A stretch of DNA of 64,000 bases from Variovorax sp. MHTC-1 (GTDB lineage Bacteria > Pseudomonadota > Gammaproteobacteria > Burkholderiales > Burkholderiaceae_C), in assembly GCF_003984645.1 (NCBI RefSeq), contig NZ_RWKI01000004.1, positions 124,001 through 188,000 on the forward strand, in the 5' to 3' direction. Below are positions 32,349-40,375 of this stretch, in pieces. The translations under genes and the position numbers were made by a program. Below the pieces are notes generated by a model that searched no databases, was not told where the DNA came from, and was given only the letters and a program-made list of their open reading frames with translations. How positions within the stretch are numbered: the stretch's first letter is position 1; each line of letters opens with the position of its first letter.

Positions 32349-34805
32349 TCAAGCCGGCTGGGCGGCGTTGTCGACGACGGCGACGGGCGTGAACTGCCGC
32401 ACGTCGACCGAGGCCTGGCTCGATTCGAACCACGGGTCCGGTTCGCCGTCGAGCGCGAACTGCAGCCGCTCCCACAAGGCCTTGCGGCCTTCGGCGTCCT
32501 CGAGAATCTTCTTCTTGACGTAGTCCAGGCCCACGCGGCCGATGTAGTGCACCGTACGCTCGAGGTACCAGCCCTCTTCGCGGTAGAGCTGCAGGAACGC
32601 GCCCGCGTACTCCATCACTTCCGCGGAGGTCTTGACCTTCACAAGGAACTGCGCCACCTCGGTCTTGATGCCTCCGTTGCCGCCCACGTAGAGCTCCCAG
32701 CCCGAATCGACGCCGATCACGCCCACGTCCTTGATGCCGGCCTCGGCGCAGTTGCGCGGGCAGCCCGAGACCGCGAGCTTGACCTTGTGCGGCGAGTACA
32801 TGGCCCACAGCGCGCGCTCCAGGTCCTTGCCCATCTGCGTCGAGTCCTGCGTGCCGAAGCGGCACCACTCGCTGCCGACGCAGGTCTTCACCGTGCGCAG
32901 CGACTTGGCGTAGGCGAAGCCCGAAGGCATGCCGATGTCCTTCCAGACGTTCTCCAGGTCCTCCTTCTTCACCCCCAGCAGGTCGATGCGCTGGCCGCCC
33001 GTGACCTTGACGGTCGGGATCTTGTACTTGTCGGCCGCGTCCGCGATGCGGCGCAGCTCGTCGGGCGTGGTGTGGCCGCCCCACATGCGCGGGATCACCG
33101 AGTAGGTGCCGTCCTTCTGGATGTTGGCGTGGCTGCGCTCGTTGATGAAGCGGCTCTGCGGATCGTCCTTCGCCTCCTTGGGCCAGGTCGAGATCAGGTA
33201 ATAGTTGACGGCCGGGCGGCAGGTGGCGCAGCCGTTGGGCGTGCGCCAGCCGAGGCCGCGGTACACCGCGTCGTGCGTGAGCCAGTGCTCCTTGCGGATC
33301 GCGTCGCGCACGTCCTGGTGGCTGGCGTCGGTGCAGCCGCAGACTGCCTTCTTCTTCGGCGTGGCCGAGTAGTCGCCGCCGGCGGTGAACATCAGGATCT
33401 GTTCCACCAGGCCGGTGCACGAGCCGCAAGAGGCGCTGGCCTTGGTGTGCTTCTTGACCTCTTCGAGCGTGAACAGGCCCTTGTCCTTGATCGCCTTGCA
33501 GATGGTGCCCTTGGTGACGCCGTTGCAGCCGCAGACCTCCGCGTCGTCGGGCATGCTCGCGGCCTTGCTGTGGCCCTCGTGGCCGGTGTCTCCGATGTTG
33601 GATTCGCCGAACATCAGCTTGTCGCGGATGTCGCTGACGCTGCGGCCGTCGCGCAGGAGCTTGAAGTACCAGCTGCCGTCGACCGTATCGCCGTAGAGGC
33701 AGGCGCCGACCAGCTTGTCGTCCTTGATCACCAGCTTCTTGTAGACGCCGCCGAAGGGATCGCTCATCACGATCTCCTCGGTGCCTTCGCCGCCCATGAA
33801 CTCGCCGGCGGAGAACAGGTCGATGCCGGTGACCTTGAGCTTGGTCGAAGTCAGCGAACCGAGGTAGCGGCCGATGCCGAACTGCGCCAGATGGTTGGCT
33901 GCAACCTTCGCCTGCTCGAACAAGGGTGCGACCAGGCCATAGGCGATACCGCGGTGGGCCGCGCATTCGCCGACCGAGTAGATGCGCGCGTCGGTCACGG
34001 TCTGCATCGTGTCGGTGACCACGATGCCGCGGTTGCAGTAGAGGCGCATCTTCTCGGCCAGCTCGACGTTGGGGCGAATGCCCACGGCCATCACGACCAG
34101 GTCGGCCGCGACTTCGGTGCCGTCCTTGAAGCGGATGGCCGCAACGCGGCCTTCATCGTTGCCCACCAGCTCCTGCGTCTGCGCGCCGATCAGGAACTTG
34201 AGGCCGCGGTCTTCCAGCGACTTCTGAAGCAGCTTGCCCGCCACGTCGTCGAGCTGGCGCTCCATGAGCCAGGGCATGACGTGCACCACGGTCACGCTCA
34301 TGCCGCGCAGCATCAGGCCGTTGGCTGCTTCCAGGCCCAAGAGGCCGCCGCCGATGACCACCGCGTTCTTGTGCGTCTTCGCGGTCTCGATCATGTAGTC
34401 GGTGTCGGCGATGTCGCGGTAGGCGATCACGCCCTTCAGGTCCTTGCCCGGGACGGGCAGCATGAAGGGGTTGGAGCCGGTGCACATCAGCAGGCGGTCG
34501 TAGGCGGCCTCGGTGCCGTCCTCGGCCCGCACGATGCGCTTGACGCGATCGACCTCGACCACCTTCTTGCCGGCATGCAGCGTGATGTGGTTCTCGGCGT
34601 ACCACTCCCAGCTGTTGAGCACGATCTCGTCGACCGTCTGCTCGCCGGCGAGCACCGGCGACAGCAGGATGCGGTTGTAGTTGGGATGCGGCTCGGCGCC
34701 GAAGACGGTGATGTCGTAGAGATCGGGTTCGATCTTCAGCAGCTCTTCGAGCGTGCGCACGCCGGCCATGCCGTTGCCGACCATCACGAGTTTCATCTTC
34801 TTCAT
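32349..34805 (-). CDS. nirB: Nitrite reductase (NADH) large subunit
   Basis: An 818-residue cytoplasmic siroheme enzyme reducing nitrite to ammonium. FAD/NAD domain with VMVGNGMAG (8-16) and VVIGGGLLGLEAA (149-161). The BFD-like 2Fe-2S domain has C425, C427, C460 and C463. The siroheme/4Fe-4S site has C642, C648, C682 and C686 (TCVGSEWCRFG, SGCPRNCAEAG). The start at 34805 is chosen with GAAAGG nine bases upstream; a Met three codons later is also possible. It is divergent from the phosphatase-kinase gene with only 58 bp between, so its promoter probably extends into that gene. Confidence 0.96.
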   Translation of the reverse strand: MKKMKLVMVGNGMAGVRTLEELLKIEPDLYDITVFGAEPHPNYNRILLSPVLAGEQTVDEIVLNSWEWYAENHITLHAGKKVVEVDRVKRIVRAEDGTEAAYDRLLMCTGSNPFMLPVPGKDLKGVIAYRDIADTDYMIETAKTHKNAVVIGGGLLGLEAANGLMLRGMSVTVVHVMPWLMERQLDDVAGKLLQKSLEDRGLKFLIGAQTQELVGNDEGRVAAIRFKDGTEVAADLVVMAVGIRPNVELAEKMRLYCNRGIVVTDTMQTVTDARIYSVGECAAHRGIAYGLVAPLFEQAKVAANHLAQFGIGRYLGSLTSTKLKVTGIDLFSAGEFMGGEGTEEIVMSDPFGGVYKKLVIKDDKLVGACLYGDTVDGSWYFKLLRDGRSVSDIRDKLMFGESNIGDTGHEGHSKAASMPDDAEVCGCNGVTKGTICKAIKDKGLFTLEEVKKHTKASASCGSCTGLVEQILMFTAGGDYSATPKKKAVCGCTDASHQDVRDAIRKEHWLTHDAVYRGLGWRTPNGCATCRPAVNYYLISTWPKEAKDDPQSRFINERSHANIQKDGTYSVIPRMWGGHTTPDELRRIADAADKYKIPTVKVTGGQRIDLLGVKKEDLENVWKDIGMPSGFAYAKSLRTVKTCVGSEWCRFGTQDSTQMGKDLERALWAMYSPHKVKLAVSGCPRNCAEAGIKDVGVIGVDSGWELYVGGNGGIKTEVAQFLVKVKTSAEVMEYAGAFLQLYREEGWYLERTVHYIGRVGLDYVKKKILEDAEGRKALWERLQFALDGEPDPWFESSQASVDVRQFTPVAVVDNAAQPA

Positions 34806-34863
34806 GGGGTGGGACCTTTCAAGCAAAGAGGGGGCTCGCGGCTTGCGCGGACAATCGCGCGCC

Positions 34864-36570
34864 ATGAGCTTCGAAGTAGAGATCGGCTACAGCAGCCACC
34901 GCGGGCCGCGCCCGCAGAACGAGGACTTCGCCGGCGCGGTGCATGCGCCGCGCGGCGAGGAGTCGCGCGGGCTGGTCGCGGCGATCGCCGACGGCGTTTC
35001 TTCGGGCGGCCATGGGCTGGAGGCCGCGCAGACCACCGTCATCGGCCTCCTGGGCGACTACTTCGCCACGCCCGACACCTGGGAGCCGACGGTCGCGATG
35101 GACCGCCTGATCGCCGCCCAGAACGCCTGGCTTGCCGATCACAACCGGCGCCGCCGCCAGGACAGCGCCATGACCACGCTGACCGCCCTGGCCCTGCACG
35201 GGCAGAGCTACACGCTGGCCCATGTGGGCGACACGCGCGCCTGGCGCGTGCGCAAGGGCGAGGGCGCGGCCACGCAATTGAGCGTCGACCATGCGCTGGA
35301 CCACCCCGACCTGCGCAGCCGCCTGACGCGTGCGGTGGGCCTGGACGACCACGTGCGCGTCGACTACATGCAGGGCGAGCTGCGCATCGGCGACTGCTTC
35401 GTGCTCAGCACCGATGGCGTGCACGGCGTGCTGAAGCCCGCGCGCGTCGCCGAGCTCGCGCTGGCCACCAACGCGCAGCAGGCCAGCGACGCGCTGGTCG
35501 ACGCCGCCATCGCCGCCGGCACCCGCGACAACGCCACCGCGCTGGTCATCCGCGTGCTGGGGCTGGATGCGCGCCAGCTGCACGACGAGCTGGGCGATGC
35601 GCGCCGCCTGGACCCGCCCGCGGCCCTGAAGGTGGGCGAGGTGCTTGACGGCTACGCGATCACCGCGCTGGTCGCCGACACCGGCGTTCATCGGCTCTAC
35701 CAGGCCCGCCACGCGCAGAGCCGCATGCTGGTCGCGCTCAAGACCCTGCACCCCTCGCGCGCCAGCGATCCCGAGGAACGCGCCATGCTGGCGCACGAGG
35801 CCTGGCTGGGCCTGCGCGTGGGCGTGCGCGGCGAGCCCGGCTTCGTGCGCGTGCACGAACGCGCAGCCGAGGCCAGCGCGCTCTACACCGTGTTCGACTG
35901 GCACGGCGGCCGCACCGTCGAGCAGATGCTGCGCTCCGGCACGCGCCCGAACGTGGCCGAGGTGGTGGCTGCCGCGGTCCAGATCTGCAAGGCGCTGGGC
36001 CGGCTGCACCGCCACGGCGTGGTGCATCGGGACATCAAGCCCGGCAACCTGCACCTGGGCGACGACGGCTGCTGGCGCATCCTCGACCTGGGCGTGGCGC
36101 TCTCGGGCCGCGAGGGCGCGGCGCAGCGCGAGCTGCATGCCGGCACGCCGAGCTTCATGAATCCCGAGCAATGGGAGGGCGCCGTGCCCGATGCCGGCAG
36201 CGACCTGTTCGCCCTCGGCGTGGTGCTGTACCAGTGGCTGGGCGGACGCCTGCCCTACGGCGAGATTGAGCCCTACCAGATCGCCCGCTACCGGCGCGAC
36301 CCGGTGGCGCTGTCGCGCATCCGGCCGGACGTGCCGATCTGGCTCGACCATCTGGTGCGCAAGGCGGTGGCGCGCGATTCGCGGCAGCGCTTCGAGACCG
36401 CCGAGGAGATGCTGCTGGCCCTCGAGCGAGGCGCGGCCCGTCCCGTCGGCGCGCCGACTGCCACGCCGCTCGCGCGGCGCGATCCGGCCCTGCTGTGGAA
36501 GATCGCGCTGGCCGCGTCGCTGCTCTTCAACGCGCTGCTCGTCTACTGGCTGCTGTTCCTGCCGCGCTGA
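34864..36570 (+). CDS. Membrane-anchored PP2C phosphatase-Ser/Thr kinase fusion
   Basis: A 568-residue two-enzyme protein. The N-terminal PP2C phosphatase (about 5-235) has the metal-binding residues N19-E20-D21 (RPQNEDFAG), D43-G44, D184-G185 (LSTDGVHG) and D222-N223. The Hanks-type kinase (about 255-540) has Lys293 in VALKTL, HRDIKPGN (388-395) and D408-L-G in place of DFG, with NPE in place of APE. One C-terminal transmembrane helix (about 545-566) anchors it with both domains in the cytoplasm. Such fusions are found in nitrate-assimilation clusters of Burkholderiales and Pseudomonas. The target protein is not known. Confidence 0.93.
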   Translation: MSFEVEIGYSSHRGPRPQNEDFAGAVHAPRGEESRGLVAAIADGVSSGGHGLEAAQTTVIGLLGDYFATPDTWEPTVAMDRLIAAQNAWLADHNRRRRQDSAMTTLTALALHGQSYTLAHVGDTRAWRVRKGEGAATQLSVDHALDHPDLRSRLTRAVGLDDHVRVDYMQGELRIGDCFVLSTDGVHGVLKPARVAELALATNAQQASDALVDAAIAAGTRDNATALVIRVLGLDARQLHDELGDARRLDPPAALKVGEVLDGYAITALVADTGVHRLYQARHAQSRMLVALKTLHPSRASDPEERAMLAHEAWLGLRVGVRGEPGFVRVHERAAEASALYTVFDWHGGRTVEQMLRSGTRPNVAEVVAAAVQICKALGRLHRHGVVHRDIKPGNLHLGDDGCWRILDLGVALSGREGAAQRELHAGTPSFMNPEQWEGAVPDAGSDLFALGVVLYQWLGGRLPYGEIEPYQIARYRRDPVALSRIRPDVPIWLDHLVRKAVARDSRQRFETAEEMLLALERGAARPVGAPTATPLARRDPALLWKIALAASLLFNALLVYWLLFLPR

Positions 36571-36602
36571 GCGCAGGAGGGGGAGGGGGCGATGCATGGC
36601 CG

Positions 36603-37880
36603 TCAACGTCCGGCGCTGCGGCGCAGCGGCCGAACCGGCCGATCGCCCTCGTCGGCCGGACCGGTCGGTACGCTGCGTGCGCGCCCGCCCTTTTCGGCCC
36701 AGGTCCGCGTCCAGCGGATCTGCATGACCCGCATCACGCCGAGCATCACCAGGGCCAGCACCGCGAACAGCATGAAGCCCCACATGTAGGTGCCCAGGTA
36801 CTGCTTCGACAGGCCCATCGCATTGGGCACCAGGCCGCCGCCCAGGGCGCCGATCTCGCCGATCATCGAGCCGGCCACGGCGGTGGTCGTCGGCCAGCGC
36901 AGCGGCACCAGCTGGAACAGCGCGCCGTTGCCCGCGCCCAGGGCGGCGAAGCACACCATCAGCAGCAGCGTGGTGATCGCGAGCGAGCTGGAACTCAGCC
37001 CGATCAACGCCAGCGAGACTGCGGACACCACCAGCACCAGTGTCAGCGTGTTGACGCCGCCCCAGCGGTCGGAGATCCAGCCGCCCATCACGCGCACCGC
37101 GGCGCCCATGAAAGCGGCCAGCATCGTCAACTGGCCCGCCTGCACCTTGCTCACGCCGAATTGGTCGTGGTAGTAGGAGGGCAGGAAGGTGGTGAGGCCG
37201 ATGAAGCCGCCGAAGGTGATGCCGTAGATCAGGCTGAAGGCCCAGCCGTCCTTCTCGAACAGGCAGGCCACGTGCTCGCGCATGCTGGCGTGGCTGTCGA
37301 CGTCCGGCGGCTCCTGGGCGAACAGCACCATCACTGCCATCGGTACCAGGATGGCCACTGCCGCCACGCCGTAGACGGCCTGCCAACCGAGCCACTGCGC
37401 CAGCGGCGGCGCGACCAGCACCGACAGCGCCGTGCCCACGTTGCCGGCGCCCACCAGCCCCATCGCCAGGCCCTTGTGCTGCGGCGGGAATGAGCCCGAG
37501 CCCAGCGACAGGGCAACGCCGAAGCTGGCGCCCGCGATGCCCAGCAGCACGCCCATCGCCAGCAGGTCGTTGAAGCTGTGCACCATGAAGAAGCCGAAAA
37601 GCATCGCCACCGCGATCAGCCCCATCTCCACCAGCGTGGCGTTCTTGCGCCCGATGTACTGCGACAGGATGCCGAGCGGAAAGCGCATCAGCGCGCCGGC
37701 GATGATCGGGATCGACAGCATCAGCCCCTTCTGCGCCGCATTCAGCTCGAAGGCCTCGCTGATGAAGGGTGCCATCGCGCCGTTCAGCACCCAGATGCAG
37801 CACGAGAACATGAAGTAGAAGAAGGCCGCAAAGAGGGTGGGTGCGTGCCCGGAGCGCAGGAATGACTTGAAGCTGGACAT
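36603..37880 (-). CDS. narK: NarK-type nitrate/nitrite transporter (MFS)
   Basis: A 425-residue major facilitator with twelve predicted helices. Family marks are GNVGTALSVLVAPPLAQWLGW (about 132 on, glycine-rich nitrate signature) and the second signature GALFQLVPLRW. The first helix (FAAFFYFMFSCCIWVLNG) is typical of nitrate importers of the NasA/NrtP type. With an ABC nitrate importer also encoded, the cell has two uptake routes. The start at MSSFKSFL is likely. The leader upstream carries sigma-54 elements and two hairpins. Confidence 0.92.
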   Translation of the reverse strand: MSSFKSFLRSGHAPTLFAAFFYFMFSCCIWVLNGAMAPFISEAFELNAAQKGLMLSIPIIAGALMRFPLGILSQYIGRKNATLVEMGLIAVAMLFGFFMVHSFNDLLAMGVLLGIAGASFGVALSLGSGSFPPQHKGLAMGLVGAGNVGTALSVLVAPPLAQWLGWQAVYGVAAVAILVPMAVMVLFAQEPPDVDSHASMREHVACLFEKDGWAFSLIYGITFGGFIGLTTFLPSYYHDQFGVSKVQAGQLTMLAAFMGAAVRVMGGWISDRWGGVNTLTLVLVVSAVSLALIGLSSSSLAITTLLLMVCFAALGAGNGALFQLVPLRWPTTTAVAGSMIGEIGALGGGLVPNAMGLSKQYLGTYMWGFMLFAVLALVMLGVMRVMQIRWTRTWAEKGGRARSVPTGPADEGDRPVRPLRRSAGR

Positions 37881-38008
37881 GGCGGTGGCAATGCGTAGAG
37901 CATCCGCACAGCCGTGGCGAGGCTGCGTGGATGGGCGATGGATAAGCGTTCCCCGCCGGGCGCCGGCGGGATGGAGGGGTGGCGAGCGAGTCCCTGCCGG
38001 AACCCGGG

Positions 38009-38057
38009 TCGGCGCGGTTGCCGAGGACTTCACCAAAGCGGTGCTTCGTTACACCGC
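38009..38057 (-). promoter_or_regulatory. Two-hairpin ANTAR-like element in the narK leader
   Basis: On the minus strand the first hairpin (38038-38057) has a stem GCGGTGT/GCACCGC and six-base loop AACGAA; A at position 1 and G at 4 match the known ANTAR-binding loop. The second (38009-38024) has stem TCGGC/GCCGA and loop AACCGC, with A1 but no G4. They are 13 nt apart. The first begins at the predicted 5' end of the RNA. A later GC-rich hairpin (CCCGCCGG/CCGGCGGG, near 37950-37970) has no U-run, so an intrinsic terminator is not seen. Confidence 0.55.
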
Positions 38058-38069
38058 GCTCTTCACTAC

Positions 38070-38083
38070 GCAAGACGCGTGCC
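38070..38083 (-). promoter_or_regulatory. Sigma-54 promoter of narK (proximal)
   Basis: GGCACGCGTCTTGC on the minus strand matches the -24/-12 consensus (GG-N10-GC, with CACG and TTGC). The predicted start of transcription is near 38058, 178 bp before the narK start, and places the hexaloop hairpin at the very 5' end of the RNA. Confidence 0.72.
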
Positions 38084-38087
38084 TGCC

Positions 38088-38101
38088 GCAAGAGGCGTGC
38101 T
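38088..38101 (-). promoter_or_regulatory. Second sigma-54-like element upstream of narK
   Basis: AGCACGCCTCTTGC is an 18-bp-displaced near copy of the proximal -24/-12 element, with A for the first G. It may be a weaker promoter or a binding-only site. Confidence 0.4.
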
Positions 38102-38145
38102 TCGCCTATGCTGCGCTCGCCTCCCTTGTTCGCGATCCAACTTCC

Positions 38146-39411
38146 ATGATTCGACTCCTGCTCGTCTTGCCTGACTCCGATGCCGCGGCGCTGAGCCAAG
38201 TGCTGGCGGATGCGGATGCCGCCGCCATCGGCTTCAGCACCTGCGACACGATGGTGCAGGAGGCCGCCATGCTCGCACCGCAACAGGTGCTGATCCACAG
38301 GCCGGCGTCCATCCCCGATCTGCAGGCGGCGCTGCAGGCCTGGGCCGGCGCGCCGCCGTATCCGGTCGTCGTGGTCAGCGAGCCGCTCGCGCCGCAGGCG
38401 CACGAGGCGCTCGTCGAACTGGGCGTGCAGGCCTGGTCGTGCGCCGAGACCCTGGATGCGCAGAGCCTGCGCGCCGTGCTGGCGCGCGCGCAGGCGCGCT
38501 GGCAGCGCGAGGCCGCGCTGCGCGAGACGCTGGCGCGTTCGCTCGCCCACCTCGACGAACGCAAGTGGGTCGACCGCGCCAAGGGCCTCCTGATGTCGGT
38601 TCGCGGCATCGGCGAGGACGCCGCCTTCGGCCTGCTGCGCGGCGCCGCGATGCATGCCAACCTGCGGGTCGGCGAACTCTCGCGTTCGGTGGTCGAGGCG
38701 GCCCAGTGGGCCGAGGCGATCAACCGTGCCGGGCAGCTGCGCATGCTCTCGCAGCGGCTGGTGCGCCTGGCGGCGCAGGCGCTCGCCGATGTGGATGCGC
38801 GGCGCAGCCGCGCCTTGCGGGCGCAGTCGGTCGAACGGGTCAAGGACAACCTCGATCACCTGGCTTCCCTTCCGCTGGATTCGACCTCGATGCAAGCGTT
38901 GGCGGCCGTGCGCTCGACATGGGATGCCATGGATGCGGCGCTGTCGTCGCGGCTGTCCGCGGCCTCGCTGGCCGCCATCGACGCCAGCGGCGAAGAGCTG
39001 CTGGTCGCCGCCGAGGCGCTCACCGACGTGCTCGAATCCTCCGCCGGCCGCCGGGCCTTGCGCATCGTCAATCTCTGCGGGCGGCAGCGCATGCGCGCCC
39101 AGCGCCTGGCCAAGGACGCGCTGCTCGGCGCGATGCTGCCCGGGGGCGCGTGGAGCGCCCGCCTCGCGCCCACCATGGACACCTTCGAGGCCTCGCTGCT
39201 GGAGCTCGAGCGTGCGCCGCTGAGCTCGCCCGAGATCCGCGAGGCGCTCCATGGCGCCCGCGACGAATGGCTCAGGCTGGTGCGCGGCGTGCGCCATGCC
39301 GACCGAGCCGAGGGGCGCGCCGACCTGGTGCGCGCCAGCGAGGTGCTGGCCGACACCTTCGACCGCTTGACCGCTTCATACGAACACAGCCTGCAGGTCA
39401 TCATGTCGTGA
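38146..39411 (+). CDS. ANTAR antiterminator with pseudo-receiver head and tandem PilJ-like tail (NasT-like)
   Basis: A 421-residue protein. Residues 1-120 resemble a NasT receiver (IRLLLVLPDSDAAALSQVL) but the acceptor Asp is missing (VLIHRPAS). The ANTAR RNA-binding domain follows at about 129-185 (KWVDRAKGLLMSVRGIGEDA). The C-terminal half has two PilJ-like segments, each opening with a helix of the same type: NRAGQLRMLSQRLVRLAA (193-210) and NLCGRQRMRAQRLAKDA (309-325). PilJ-type helices bind nitrate in NarX-like sensors. This merges RNA binding and a likely ligand sensor in one chain. The start at MIRLLLVLPD fits; the region upstream is the narK leader. Confidence 0.82.
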   Translation: MIRLLLVLPDSDAAALSQVLADADAAAIGFSTCDTMVQEAAMLAPQQVLIHRPASIPDLQAALQAWAGAPPYPVVVVSEPLAPQAHEALVELGVQAWSCAETLDAQSLRAVLARAQARWQREAALRETLARSLAHLDERKWVDRAKGLLMSVRGIGEDAAFGLLRGAAMHANLRVGELSRSVVEAAQWAEAINRAGQLRMLSQRLVRLAAQALADVDARRSRALRAQSVERVKDNLDHLASLPLDSTSMQALAAVRSTWDAMDAALSSRLSAASLAAIDASGEELLVAAEALTDVLESSAGRRALRIVNLCGRQRMRAQRLAKDALLGAMLPGGAWSARLAPTMDTFEASLLELERAPLSSPEIREALHGARDEWLRLVRGVRHADRAEGRADLVRASEVLADTFDRLTASYEHSLQVIMS

Positions 39412-39416
39412 GCATG

Positions 39417-39536
39417 GCTCTCCCCCAGGCTGCGCGCACTTCGTGTCGCTGCGCCAACCCCCTCACCGGGGGCAACACCAGCGGCCCGGCAAAGCCGGTT
39501 CCGCGGTGTTCCACGAACGGGCCTGGCTTCGCCGGC
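39417..39536 (-). repeat. Dispersed intergenic hairpin element, copy D
   Basis: The same element in opposite orientation, complete with both outer arms and both hairpins. It fills the 154-bp gap between the convergent NasT-like and nrtD genes, with its GCCTGG end five bases after the NasT-like stop codon. Confidence 0.87.
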
Positions 39537-39565
39537 CGCGGAGTTCATGGGTCGCCGATGGTGCG

Positions 39566-40375
39566 TCAGGCCGCGACCTTCTCCACGTGCGCCTGGCGCG
39601 TGTAGAGAAAGTCGATCACGGCCTTGCGCGCGTGCACGTAGACCGGGTCTTCCGCGAGCTCGACGCGGTTGCGCGGGCGCGGGATGTCCACAGCCAGCAC
39701 TTCGCCGATGGTCGCGGCCGGACCGTTGGTGAGCATGACGATGCGGTCCGACAGCAGCACGGCCTCGTCGACGTCGTGCGTGACCATCACCACCGTGCTG
39801 TGTGTCTTCTGCACGATGGCGAGCAGTTCGTCCTGCAGCTTGGCGCGCGTGAGCGCGTCGAGCGCGCCGAAGGGCTCGTCCATCAGCAGCACCTTGGGCT
39901 CCATCGACAGCGCGCGCGCAATGCCCACACGCTGCTTCATGCCGCCGGAGATCTCGCCCGGACGCTTCTGCGCGGCCGGCGCGAGGCCGACCAGCGCGAG
40001 CGCCGCTTCGGTGCGCGCCTTGAGCTGTGTCTTGTTCTCGGTCGAAGCGAACACGCGCTCGACGGCGAGGTAGACGTTCTCGTAGCAGGTGAGCCAGGGC
40101 AAGAGCGAATGGTTCTGGAACACCACCGCGCGCTCGGGGCCCGGGCCGCCGATCTCGCGGTTGGCGCACAGCAGGGTGCCCTGGGTCGGCGTCGTCAGGC
40201 CGGCGATCAGGTTCAGCAGCGTGGACTTGCCGCAGCCCGAATGTCCGATCAGCGTGACGAACTCGCCCTTGGCGACCGCGAGGTTCACGTCGCGCAGGGC
40301 CAGGAAGCTGCCCTTGGGCGTCTTGAAGCGCTGCTCGACGCCGTGGATCTCGATGTACTTGCCGTCTTGGTTCAT
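39566..40375 (-). CDS. nrtD: Nitrate ABC transporter ATP-binding protein
   Basis: A 269-residue ABC ATPase of the nitrate/taurine class. Walker A GHSGCGKST (44-52), signature EISGGMKQR, Walker B VLLMDEPFGALD, and the switch His in VTHDVDEA are all present. No fused substrate-binding domain (as in cyanobacterial NrtC). Its start overlaps the nrtB stop (ATGA at 40372-40375). It powers nitrate import with NrtA and NrtB. Confidence 0.94.
   Translation of the reverse strand: MNQDGKYIEIHGVEQRFKTPKGSFLALRDVNLAVAKGEFVTLIGHSGCGKSTLLNLIAGLTTPTQGTLLCANREIGGPGPERAVVFQNHSLLPWLTCYENVYLAVERVFASTENKTQLKARTEAALALVGLAPAAQKRPGEISGGMKQRVGIARALSMEPKVLLMDEPFGALDALTRAKLQDELLAIVQKTHSTVVMVTHDVDEAVLLSDRIVMLTNGPAATIGEVLAVDIPRPRNRVELAEDPVYVHARKAVIDFLYTRQAHVEKVAA

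Noticed and set aside
34806..35300. Sigma-54 promoter for nirB
   Set aside because: Looked for the GG-N10-GC pattern on the minus strand in the gap and the first part of the kinase gene; only poor matches with wrong spacing were found.
37950..37970. GC-rich hairpin before narK as an intrinsic terminator
   Set aside because: The stem CCCGCCGG/CCGGCGGG is strong, but the following bases (GGAACGCTTATCC) contain no U-run.
38275..38290. NtrC-like dyad upstream of narK (GCACCGCAACAGGTGC)
   Set aside because: The half-sites are eight bases apart instead of seven, it is inside the coding region of the ANTAR gene, and about 200 bp from the promoter; too weak to list.
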